Of a stretch of DNA of 27,813 bases, positions 21,368 through 27,813 are shown one piece after another. The stretch lies in the IMG/VR virus record IMGVR_UViG_3300030380_004375, positions 1-27,813 of that record; one strand, given 5' to 3'. Source of the DNA: a virus. The notes beneath the pieces were generated by a model. The model did no database searches and had not been told where the DNA came from. It saw nothing but the letters and a program-made list of their open reading frames with translations. The translations under genes were made by a program, and so were the position numbers. How positions within the stretch are numbered: position 1 is the first letter of the stretch; every line of letters starts with the position of its first letter.

Positions 21368-22237
21368 ATGGCCGTCGGCACTCACGCTCTCACCTCGCTC
21401 GCGAACTTGAAGGCGTACCTCTCGATCAGCGGAACGGCCGACGACGCGATCCTCGAGCGGTGTATCGACCGGGCGACAGCCATCATCGAGAGCCACTGCG
21501 ACCGGAAACTGAAGAGCCGCACCTTTCACGAGTTCCTGATGCCGGAAGGCGATCGGACCGTGAAGACCGAGGAGTTCCCGATCGTCTCGATCGACACGAT
21601 CGCCTTCGGATCCCAGACCTCGTTCAGCATCTCGAGCGACACGGCTTCGACGGATGTCCTCGCGACCGTCGGCTTCGACGGCCTGACCCTTCGCCTCCAC
21701 AAGGTCGAGAGCGACGGGACCACCACGACCAGCACGCTCGCGGTGACGACCTACGCGACGACCTCCGCCCTTGTGAACCAGATCAACTCCGGCGTCTCTG
21801 GCTGGTCCGCGACGCTGACGAAGAACGCCTACGCTCGAAGCCTCTACCGCTTCGGTGGTCGAGGCGTGATCGACGCCGAGGCCCTGCTCGAGTTCCCCCG
21901 CGACAACGTCTCCGAGTATCGCGTGGACTTCGAGACCGGACGGATCCACATCACCGCCGACCGCTTCCCAGGCGTACGGGCTGACGACGCCGCCGCGAAT
22001 CGATTCCCGGCTGGCTTCTTCCCGGTGTTCGTTCAGTACACCGCCGGGTTCGAGACCGTGCCGGACGACCTTGAGCAGGTCACGCTCGAGATCGCCGGGG
22101 ATATCTTCCGCGAGCGGCTTCAGGATCGGACGCTTCAGGCCGAGAGCCTCGGGGACTACAACTACACTCAGGCGGCGATCGCCGACCTTCTGGCCGAGCG
22201 CGTCGCGAAGTTGGACCACTACCGGGAGATCCGATGA
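21368..22237 (+). CDS. Head-tail connector protein (HK97 gp6-like)
   Basis: The product has 289 residues with a strong RBS (TGGAGG) before ATG 21368. The N-terminus ANLKAYLSISGTADDAILERCIDRATAIIESHC (about 13-45) is the helical signature of gp6-like adaptor proteins that bind the portal ring. The middle (about 60-200) is beta-rich with an inserted domain. The C-terminus (VTLEIAGDIFRERLQDRTLQAESLGDYNYT, about 239-268) again resembles the family. It is longer than a usual gp6 (about 100-200 residues) because of the insertion. It overlaps the next gene as ATGA. Confidence 0.8.
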   Translation: MAVGTHALTSLANLKAYLSISGTADDAILERCIDRATAIIESHCDRKLKSRTFHEFLMPEGDRTVKTEEFPIVSIDTIAFGSQTSFSISSDTASTDVLATVGFDGLTLRLHKVESDGTTTTSTLAVTTYATTSALVNQINSGVSGWSATLTKNAYARSLYRFGGRGVIDAEALLEFPRDNVSEYRVDFETGRIHITADRFPGVRADDAAANRFPAGFFPVFVQYTAGFETVPDDLEQVTLEIAGDIFRERLQDRTLQAESLGDYNYTQAAIADLLAERVAKLDHYREIR

Positions 22238-22584
22238 CGGTCCGTAGCCTGATCACGAGGTACGGGAAGACGCTCACGATCCAGACGAAGGCGACTGGAT
22301 CCGTGGACAGTTCCGGCGGTCGGATCGAGTCGTGGTCTACCTCGACCGAGGCGACCGGCTTCGTCCAGGTCAGGTCTAACTCTGACGACGTGGCGGGCGG
22401 AGCGGAGCGAGCGACGAGGCGAGCGACGATCTACTTCAACGGGAAGCCATCGATCACCGTGAAGGATCGGATCGCCTACGACTCGACGACGTGGGAGGTC
22501 TCGTCGGTTCGCATACCGCAGGAGCGAACGACGTCCGACGCTCTATGCTTCACGGTCGTCGAGGTCGTGGAGGTGTTCGGATGA
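22234..22584 (+). CDS. Head closure / head-tail joining protein (SPP1 gp16-like)
   Basis: The product has 116 residues. The short beta-barrel pattern matches the phage head-tail joining family: LITRYGKTLTIQTK near the start, a FVQVRSNSDDVAGGAERATRRATIYF centre, then DRIAYDSTTWEVSSVRI. It would close the connector after packaging. Its place between connector and gp10-like genes supports the call. It overlaps both neighbours as ATGA. Confidence 0.75.
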   Translation: MTVRSLITRYGKTLTIQTKATGSVDSSGGRIESWSTSTEATGFVQVRSNSDDVAGGAERATRRATIYFNGKPSITVKDRIAYDSTTWEVSSVRIPQERTTSDALCFTVVEVVEVFG

Positions 22585-23030
22585 AGGCGAAGATCCGCGA
22601 GAACTTCGACCCGGATGTCGTCGCGAAGATATTCGCGGAGGAGATCACCAGGGCATTGAATCTTTCTGCTGAGGCGGTCGCGGGAGGAGCGGCTGGCGGC
22701 GAGGCCGTCGGCATTCGGAGCGTATTCAAGCACGACTCGAAGGGAAGCGGAAAGCCATCGCCGAAGGGAACACCGCCCGGAGTTCTGACGGGGACGCTCC
22801 GCCGCTCGTTCCGTACACGACCTGCAAGCATGGTCGGGGATACGCTTCGAGTAGCGGCTGGGACCAATGTCTCCTACGCAGAGCGTCACGAATTCGGAAT
22901 AGGTACGCCGAAGCGTCCATTTATGAATCAAGGAATCAGTTCAGCGACGCCGTACATCGATCGGATCTTCGCGGCAATGGGTCCGAGGATTAAGATCAGA
23001 TGCAAGAACGAAGCGGGGCCGGTGAAATGA
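22581..23030 (+). CDS. HK97 gp10-like neck/tail completion protein
   Basis: The product has 149 residues from ATG 22581 (ATGA overlap). The typical order of this family is seen: an N-terminal helix with Ala-rich segment, a middle GVLTGTLRRSF motif (about 72-82), and YAERHEFGIGTPKRPFMNQG (about 103-122), the conserved Y..HEFG...RPFM signature. It belongs to the set of proteins at the head-tail interface. Codon use in this gene seems a little less GC-biased than its neighbours (for example several AAT/ATA/TTT codons). Confidence 0.8.
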   Translation: MKAKIRENFDPDVVAKIFAEEITRALNLSAEAVAGGAAGGEAVGIRSVFKHDSKGSGKPSPKGTPPGVLTGTLRRSFRTRPASMVGDTLRVAAGTNVSYAERHEFGIGTPKRPFMNQGISSATPYIDRIFAAMGPRIKIRCKNEAGPVK

Positions 23031-23461
23031 GCGTAGACATCACTCGAGCCTTCTACTCGGCGATCACTGCGAACGTCGGCGACACCGGGACGAACCCGGT
23101 GAAGACCTCGGTCGGGAGCCGGATCTTCGCCCTCGAGGCTCCGGCCTCTTCGGCTCTTCCGCTTCTCGTCTTCAGCGTCTCAGGATCCACCGCGTCGAAC
23201 TACTTCGACGGGGCCTCGATGGTTCAGGCCACGGTTCAGGTGTCGATCTTCGGGAAGACCGAGGCCGGGGTCGATGCGCTCTCTCTCGTCGAGGCTCAGG
23301 TCTACGCCTTGATCCACGACGAGACCGTGACCGGCCTCCCGAACCTGGACCGGGCGACGATCCGCTCTTCGTCTCGAGGGACGCCAACCCTTGAGGGCGA
23401 ATATCTCCGGGTCGATTCGACTTTCATCATCGAGGGGACCGACTCCTCGGCCACCTCTTAG
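23027..23461 (+). CDS. Tail terminator / completion protein (DUF3168-like)
   Basis: The product has 144 residues from ATG 23027 (ATGA overlap). The pattern FYSAITANVGDTG...VGSRIFALEAPASSALPLLVFSV followed by VQVSIFGKTEAGVDALSLVEAQVYALI and a terminal LEGEYLRVDSTFIIEG matches the small tail-completion family that caps the tail tube. Gene order (gp6, joining, gp10, this, tube) is canonical. The exact family was not verified. Confidence 0.7.
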   Translation: MSVDITRAFYSAITANVGDTGTNPVKTSVGSRIFALEAPASSALPLLVFSVSGSTASNYFDGASMVQATVQVSIFGKTEAGVDALSLVEAQVYALIHDETVTGLPNLDRATIRSSSRGTPTLEGEYLRVDSTFIIEGTDSSATS

Positions 23462-23472
23462 GAGATCACGTC

Positions 23473-23898
23473 ATGACCATGCTGATCGGATCGGATGGAT
23501 CCGCCACGTTCCCCGACGGATACGGGGCCAAGTTGAACACCTTCTCGACGACGCTCACGCGAACGACTCAGGTCGTGACCGGCTTCGGCGATACCTCGCA
23601 GCGTCGCCGAGCCTCTGGAGTTCTCGACATCACCGGATCCGCCGGTGGGACTCCGATCAAGGATGAAGCGAACGCCTCACCCCTCGGAATCACTGGCGAA
23701 GGTGTAAGCGGCACCGGAGCCGAATCGGTCGCCCTCGTCCTGAAGTTCGCGGGATCGACCGACTGCACGCTCGGCTTCGACGCCGTGGTGAACTCGGTCG
23801 CTCTGGCGGTCACTCAGGACGGCGCGCAGACCGTCACGTTCAACTTCGAGATGGACGACGCGAACGGCCCGGATGTCGCGTGGGATGAGTCGGCGTGA
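23473..23898 (+). CDS. Major tail tube protein candidate
   Basis: The product has 141 residues with AGGAGA upstream of ATG 23473; ATG 23479 is an alternative. The sequence is beta-rich with high Gly/Ser/Thr (NTFSTTLTRTTQVVTGFG, SGVLDITGSAGGTPI, VNSVALAVTQDGAQTVTFNFEM), as expected for tube subunits. The position between the terminator-like gene and the chaperone is that of the tube gene in siphophages. It is small but within the range seen. Confidence 0.65.
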   Translation: MTMLIGSDGSATFPDGYGAKLNTFSTTLTRTTQVVTGFGDTSQRRRASGVLDITGSAGGTPIKDEANASPLGITGEGVSGTGAESVALVLKFAGSTDCTLGFDAVVNSVALAVTQDGAQTVTFNFEMDDANGPDVAWDESA

Positions 23899-24152
23899 TC
23901 GGATCACCGGCGGCACTGATGGCGAACGGGATCATCCGCCCGTCCTCGAGGGTCTGGCGAGTTCGCCTGATCTTCACCGATGGAGCGGAGCGGGTGATCT
24001 GTATCTCGCCCGGTCGGATCGACGAGGGTGAAGCCGTCAAGCGGGCGAAGCGTCACGCGGGCATCTTCGACTCGTCGATCCTTGACCGGGTCGAGGCGGA
24101 GCAGGTACAAAGGGACCTCCAGGCCACGCCCTTCGGCATGGTCACGAAATAA
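23895..24152 (+). CDS. Small hypothetical tail-region protein
   Basis: The product has 85 residues from GTG 23895 (GTGA overlap with the tube gene). The strand-rich start (SRVWRVRLIFTDGAERVICISPG) is followed by a helical basic segment (EGEAVKRAKRHAG). No family is recognised. An ATG at 23919 would give a shorter form. The chaperone gene follows with its own strong RBS. Confidence 0.55.
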   Translation: MIGSPAALMANGIIRPSSRVWRVRLIFTDGAERVICISPGRIDEGEAVKRAKRHAGIFDSSILDRVEAEQVQRDLQATPFGMVTK

Positions 24153-24162
24153 AGGAGACCCG

Positions 24163-24606
24163 ATGCAGCCTATCCCCGTCACCATCGCCGACGAGACCGT
24201 TCTCGTTCCTCGGCTTCGCGTTCAGCAGATCATCGAACTCTCGACTCACCGCCACGAGCGAGACCGTCTGGATCTCATCAAGGACCTCGAGGACTCAGGA
24301 GCATCGACCGAGGAACGGCTCGAGATGCTGCGGGATCATCGGAATCAGGCGGGGCTCTCGTCGATCATTGTCCGGTCCGCATTCACGGTAGACGGGGCCT
24401 ACTCGGTCATCGAGGCCGCGATGGGTGGCGAGTTCCCGGCGTCCTTTTCATCCTTGGAGCCGACACTGATGTCGAAGATCGCTCTCCAGTGTCTAGGCGT
24501 GGACGTGGATGAAATCGAGAAGAGCAGCAAGGCCGAGGGGAGGGCCGAGGGAAAGGGATCGGAGACCATCGACGGAAGTGGGTCCGCGACGGCTATCTCC
24601 TCTTGA
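24163..24606 (+). CDS. Tail assembly chaperone, short form (gpG-like)
   Basis: The product has 147 residues. ATG 24163 follows AAAGGAG. It is mostly helical, with a Ser/Gly/Glu-rich C-terminal tail that begins near the slippery site. By position between tube and tape-measure genes, and by the frameshift signal, it corresponds to lambda gpG: it coats the tape measure protein during tail assembly and is absent from the virion. Residues after about 131 belong only to the unshifted product. Confidence 0.75.
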   Translation: MQPIPVTIADETVLVPRLRVQQIIELSTHRHERDRLDLIKDLEDSGASTEERLEMLRDHRNQAGLSSIIVRSAFTVDGAYSVIEAAMGGEFPASFSSLEPTLMSKIALQCLGVDVDEIEKSSKAEGRAEGKGSETIDGSGSATAISS

Positions 24607-24776
24607 AGTTCATTCCAGGTATCGGGGACCCTCTTCAACTTCCGATCGACGAGTTCAACGAGTATCTCTCGATCATCTTGGACCATCAGAGAGAGCAAGC
24701 CGCGCCGGGCGGCCACGCTCCGACGGATCACCGCTCCCACGTCGAGCAGCAGATGAGGAAGATCCATGGCGTCTGA
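24163..24776 (+). CDS. Tail assembly chaperone, -1 frameshift product (gpGT-like)
   Basis: This is the same start as the short form, joined by a -1 shift at 24549-24555 to a frame that stays open to TGA 24774-24776: 131 residues of the short form plus 73 new ones (204 in total). The extension reads as a genuine protein (WVRDGYLLLKFIPGIGDPL, then FNEYLSIILDHQREQ), is not otherwise covered by a gene, and ends 11 bases inside the tape measure gene. By analogy with lambda, a minority of ribosomes make this form, and its T domain recruits tail tube subunits. The -1 phase was checked by hand. Confidence 0.75.
24549..24555 (+). promoter_or_regulatory. Slippery heptamer G GGA AAG for -1 frameshifting
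   Basis: In the chaperone reading frame the codons are GAG-GGA-AAG, so GGGAAAG sits in the X-XXY-YYZ phase. This is the same heptamer used by lambda G/T. The -1 frame is open for more than 70 codons downstream. No obvious stable pseudoknot was drawn by eye. Confidence 0.8.
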
Positions 24777-26154
24777 ATTCAACCTCGAAGTCGAGATCGT
24801 CGCCCGGATGGAGAAGTTCGAGGGCCAACTGAAACGGCTCGAGGGTAGCATCGGGAAGACTCAGTCGAAGGTCGGCGACATCGCCTCCGAGCAAAAGGGG
24901 ATGGGGAAACTCGTCAAGTCGGCGGGGAAGGCGGCGGCGGCATTCGCAGCGATCGAAATCGGTGCGAAGGCGTTCAGTAGTATCGGCCAGGGTCTACTCG
25001 GGATCATGGACTCGTTCGCCGGAGAGACGGAGGACGCGGCGGCTCACTTCGAGGGCGCGCTGAATGCAGCGAAACAACTTCCGTTCGGTATCGGCGGAGC
25101 GATCGACGCGATCTTCACGCTTTCCCTCGCGATAGCCGGGATCGACGAACAACTTCGCGACCTCGCAGAGATGGAGCAAGAGGCTCTCAAGTTCGACCAG
25201 GCGAGGAAGAACGCCGCCCTCCAGTCGAAGAGCATGCGGGAGACGTTTCACGCCACACTTCGACAAGTCAAGATCTTACAGACGGCGGGCATGGCCGAGA
25301 AGGCCCGAGTGACAATCCAACAGGATCTCGCCGACAAGGTGAAGAAGGTCGAGAAACAGGTCAAAGAGGCGACGAAGAACGTCGGCGTCTTCATCGGCGG
25401 AGTCTTGGCGATGTCTGAAGGCATGGCCGAGACGATAAGGCGAAACGGACAAGCGACGATCGACCAACTCGAGAAGGAGGCGGCGATTCGGATCCGCATC
25501 GCGAAGGAGATTGAGGAACAAGTTAGGAACGAGGAGCGGACCGCAGTGATCCGGCAGAATCAAGCCGATCTCCTCAGCCTTCAAGATCAGATGGCACGCG
25601 AGCAACTGCGGAACGACGTCGAGGGTCTGGCCGTACTTGATCAGACAATACGACGACGAGAGATCGAGAGGAACTTCGCGCAGCAGATCGAGAGAGCAGA
25701 GAAGGACGGGAAGGATCACGTCGTCCGGGCTCTGGAGAACGCCAAGCGGCTGAAACTGATCCAACTCGAGCAACTTGAACTCGTCGAGGATCGAGCGAGG
25801 GCCGAGGACAAGGCCGCGAAGGCCGCAGAAGAAGCGGCGAAGATCGCCCAGAAGCATGCGGAAGATGAAAAGAAGAGGCGAGAGGAGCAGATGATTAGTC
25901 AAGATGAGTTCATGAAGTCGAGAGTTCAAGCGGAGGAGGAGATCGCGAACGCGCGCGATGAGGCTCAGAAGTCGGTCCAGGGAGCGACCGCTTCGTTCTC
26001 GACGGCTGGCGGTTCGTTCACGACGGCGGTCAATGCTCAGGTGAACGAGGCGAAGATCCTTCAGAAGATCAGCGAGCAGTCGAGGGACTTCCTCGCGCAG
26101 ATCGTCCAGAACACCGCCGCCATGATGGGCGGACAGGCAGGAGGGTTCGCCTGA
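24766..26154 (+). CDS. Tape measure protein (short)
   Basis: The product has 462 residues from ATG 24766 (GAGGAAG upstream). It is strongly helical and low in Pro, with long charged coiled-coil stretches (about 180-400) and hydrophobic segments at about 50-84, 101-124 and 208-221, as in tape measure proteins. It follows the frameshifted chaperone, which is the canonical order. No peptidase or lysozyme domain is seen. At about 1.5 angstroms per residue (lambda calibration) it predicts a tail near 70 nm, which is short for a siphovirus. It overlaps the next gene as TGATG. Confidence 0.8.
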   Translation: MASEFNLEVEIVARMEKFEGQLKRLEGSIGKTQSKVGDIASEQKGMGKLVKSAGKAAAAFAAIEIGAKAFSSIGQGLLGIMDSFAGETEDAAAHFEGALNAAKQLPFGIGGAIDAIFTLSLAIAGIDEQLRDLAEMEQEALKFDQARKNAALQSKSMRETFHATLRQVKILQTAGMAEKARVTIQQDLADKVKKVEKQVKEATKNVGVFIGGVLAMSEGMAETIRRNGQATIDQLEKEAAIRIRIAKEIEEQVRNEERTAVIRQNQADLLSLQDQMAREQLRNDVEGLAVLDQTIRRREIERNFAQQIERAEKDGKDHVVRALENAKRLKLIQLEQLELVEDRARAEDKAAKAAEEAAKIAQKHAEDEKKRREEQMISQDEFMKSRVQAEEEIANARDEAQKSVQGATASFSTAGGSFTTAVNAQVNEAKILQKISEQSRDFLAQIVQNTAAMMGGQAGGFA

Positions 26155-26975
26155 TGCCGGAGATCATCGAGAAACTCGAGTCGAGGAGCCTTCAGTCCAG
26201 CGGCGGACGAGGCACGGGGTCGCGTTCGTTCTTCGCGAGTGGCTACGCCGATCCGGCTCTCGTCTTCAAGGCTTTTGGGACGACGGTCGGGAGCCTCGCC
26301 GTACCCTCGAAGGGTTCTTCCTATCCGTCGATCCCCGGCCTCATCGCGAAGGACTTCACGATCACTCCGGTCGGCGGTCAGTCCGACCTCTTCGAGATCG
26401 TCTGGTCCTATGAGATGCTCTCGACGGAGTTCCTCGCGGCTCCGGAAGTGGACCCGCCCGAGACGCTTCCGAACGAGGTGAACTATGTCGAACTCTCGAG
26501 CGAGATCCGGACCGAGTTCCAGTTGGCTTGGAGGAACGAGCCGCGAGCCCAGGGATCACTTCCCGATCCTGATGTTGACATCGGAGGCGATCCAATTGAC
26601 GCCGGAGGCAACCCGACGAGCATCATGAGACGGCGTCAGGAACTGGTCCTGACGGAGACCGTGACCTCGGTCGATTTCGGGAAGATCGCGTCGCTCACGT
26701 TCAAGCGGAACTCGGCCCCGTTCCTCGGCGCGAAGATCGGACGAGTCCTCTATCGTGGAGCGAGCGTCCGACGTACCGGGGTGGCTGTCTTCTCGATCGC
26801 CCACTCGTTCGTGGACGATGAATACTTCCACTTGGAGCAGCAGCCACTCATCGACCAGAACGGGATCCCCATCGATAAGGACAACGACGGACACGCGGAC
26901 GAGGTCTACTTCATCCAGCCGTTCCGCCAGACCGCCGACTTCACCACCCTCAGCCAGAACATCGCGAACTTCTAG
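26154..26975 (+). CDS. Tail protein downstream of tape measure
   Basis: The product has 273 residues from ATG 26154. It is beta-rich (SYADPALVFKAFGTTVG-type start, FTITPVGGQSDLFEIVWSYEM, VTSVDFGKIASLTFKRN, GVAVFSIAHSFVDDEYFHLEQQ). A DKDNDGHAD segment near residues 242-250 resembles a Ca-binding-type loop. The position suggests a distal tail or baseplate role. It is not a recognised Dit, Tal or L/I family member. Its stop is followed by AGGAGA, the RBS of the next gene. Confidence 0.6.
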   Translation: MPEIIEKLESRSLQSSGGRGTGSRSFFASGYADPALVFKAFGTTVGSLAVPSKGSSYPSIPGLIAKDFTITPVGGQSDLFEIVWSYEMLSTEFLAAPEVDPPETLPNEVNYVELSSEIRTEFQLAWRNEPRAQGSLPDPDVDIGGDPIDAGGNPTSIMRRRQELVLTETVTSVDFGKIASLTFKRNSAPFLGAKIGRVLYRGASVRRTGVAVFSIAHSFVDDEYFHLEQQPLIDQNGIPIDKDNDGHADEVYFIQPFRQTADFTTLSQNIANF

Positions 26976-26983
26976 GAGACCAG

Positions 26984-27364
26984 ATGGCCGACGAGATCAC
27001 CATGAGCGGGAACCTCACCATATCGGCGACGAACTTCCGCGAGCAGTTCAGCCCCGGAACCATCTCGATCGACCTCGCGTCGAACAAGGGAGACGGCGGC
27101 GTCCAGGAGATCAGCCACTCCGGCTCGGCGGCTCAGGGCGAGGCCCTCGGCGTGACCGATGTGACCGTCGGCGGGGTCTGCTTCTTCCGCAATCTGGACG
27201 AGACCAACTTCGTCGAGATCGGCTTCCAGGTCTCCTCGACCTTTCATCCGTTCCTGAAACTGCTCCCCGGCGAGTTCTCGATGGGCCGGATCGGAAACGC
27301 CGCGCCCTTCGCTCGAGCCGATACGGCGAACGTGAACCTCCAGTATCGGATACTCAGCCCGTGA
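26984..27364 (+). CDS. Small tail protein
   Basis: The product has 126 residues with TAGGAG upstream of ATG 26984. It has an all-beta pattern (GNLTISATNFREQF, GTISIDLASNKGDGG, CFFRNLDETNFVEIGFQVSS, KLLPGEFSMGRIG), the kind of short structural protein encoded near tail-tip genes. No family is recognised. It overlaps the next gene as GTGA. Confidence 0.6.
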   Translation: MADEITMSGNLTISATNFREQFSPGTISIDLASNKGDGGVQEISHSGSAAQGEALGVTDVTVGGVCFFRNLDETNFVEIGFQVSSTFHPFLKLLPGEFSMGRIGNAAPFARADTANVNLQYRILSP

Positions 27365-27813
27365 CCGACCTCCCGCGATTCTACGAGGGCAACGTCGGGA
27401 AACTCGACTTCAGCCACATGAACGAGATGATGAAGCGGCTCGACCTGCTTCTTCCTCTGGTTCAGAACGCGGCGGGCGGCGGAGGCTGGACCGGAAAGGA
27501 GAGGCCGACCGTCTTCCCGGTGTACGCCGAGCGGTCCTCCTTCCAGACCTCGGAGGGGTTCTACAAATACCGATGGTGGGAGATCACGGTCACCGAGAAC
27601 GTGATGGCGTGGAAGGACGAGAACATAGCCGACGAGGGCGACACTCAACTCCGGATCGGCGTCGCGGACGAAGGCGAGGGCGGCGACTTCGGTCTCCTCC
27701 CTTTCAACCCTCGAGAGACGGAGCCGAACACCGACGTCTTCGTCGAGGGGTTCGCGATCGCCGTCCTCGTCCGATCGGCGAACGCTCAGGCGCAGGTCGG
27801 CGGGATCCGTTGC
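27361..27813 (+). CDS. Tail protein, N-terminal part (cut by right edge)
   Basis: GTG 27361 overlaps the previous stop as GTGA. The frame is open for all 151 codons to the window end, so the gene continues outside. The N-terminal helix (FSHMNEMMKRLDLLLPLVQ, about 17-35) is followed by GGGGWTGKERPTVF and beta strands (YKYRWWEITVTEN). This is a common form for small tail or fibre-associated proteins in metagenomic phages. Joining the right edge to the left edge gives a stop soon after, so the left-edge fragment is not simply its continuation. Confidence 0.6.
   Translation, partial: MTDLPRFYEGNVGKLDFSHMNEMMKRLDLLLPLVQNAAGGGGWTGKERPTVFPVYAERSSFQTSEGFYKYRWWEITVTENVMAWKDENIADEGDTQLRIGVADEGEGGDFGLLPFNPRETEPNTDVFVEGFAIAVLVRSANAQAQVGGIRC

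Noticed and set aside
1-27813. Window edges as the two ends of one gene in a circular genome
   Set aside because: Continuing the right-edge frame (27361) directly into position 1 meets a stop after about 20 codons, and the left-edge gene is in another frame, so bases are missing or the genes differ.
1-27813. Integrase, attachment site, lysogeny repressor, tRNA genes, CRISPR array, insertion sequence
   Set aside because: I looked for family motifs, cloverleaf-like segments, spaced repeats and terminal inverted repeats and saw none that could be supported. The small wHTH protein at 5554 alone is not evidence of lysogeny.

Overview
The window is a contiguous stretch of a GC-rich tailed bacteriophage with a long non-contractile tail, i.e. 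a siphovirus-like virus with an HK97-type head. The identification rests on a complete large terminase, a portal, a prohead protease, an HK97-fold major capsid protein, a connector series, a tail tube candidate, a tail assembly chaperone with a lambda-like frameshift signal, and a tape measure protein. The host cannot be named. A lipobox lipoprotein next to a small membrane protein fits a host with an outer membrane. No integrase, no convincing repressor, no tRNA and no CRISPR array were seen, so nothing here argues for a temperate life style.

Layout: (1) 1-2523, plus strand: the end of a virion or tail gene cut by the window edge, a small Cys-rich protein, a structural protein with a carbohydrate-binding-module-like insert, and a small unknown protein. 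(2) 2587-3566, minus strand: two small unknown genes, convergent with block 1 and divergent from block 3. The 3567-3762 divergent region holds two related palindromes, an extended -10 candidate and a purine tract. (3) 3763-6666: early-type genes (two unknowns, a RecT-like annealing protein, an excisionase-like wHTH protein, an SSB-like protein, an unknown). (4) 6659-9901: a C5-cytosine methyltransferase, a replication-initiator-like protein whose gene contains iteron-like repeats, a possible loader, a small unknown, an Hjc-like resolvase and a sigma-factor-like protein. (5) 9898-12552: a membrane/coiled-coil protein plus lipoprotein pair, a metallophosphoesterase, a probable small terminase subunit and another membrane/coiled-coil protein. 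(6) 12599-15238: a ParB-methyltransferase fusion, a small conserved phage protein and TerL. (7) 15242-23461: a 1152-residue portal-to-MuF fusion, protease, capsid, a probable decoration protein and connector/completion proteins. (8) 23473-27813: tail tube candidate, chaperone with -1 frameshift, tape measure and three tail proteins, the last cut by the right edge.

Genes are packed tightly, with repeated ATGA, GTGA and TGATG junctions, so translational coupling is likely throughout. The early block instead uses spaced genes, each with its own stem-loop followed by a near-identical ribosome binding site (GAAAGGAAGAA). Strong C(UUCG)G hairpins recur at the ends of an early gene, the capsid gene and the following gene.

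The most interesting signals are: an apparent origin of replication embedded in the initiator-like gene (7813-7965); a methyltransferase gene whose two reading frames both spell recognisable methyltransferase-type peptide motifs; the long portal fusion with three inserted small domains; the repeated hairpin-plus-RBS leader; and the GGGAAAG frameshift site in the tail chaperone. No polymerase, helicase, primase or endolysin was recognised, so the phage probably borrows the host replisome and its lysis enzyme is either outside the window or unrecognised.
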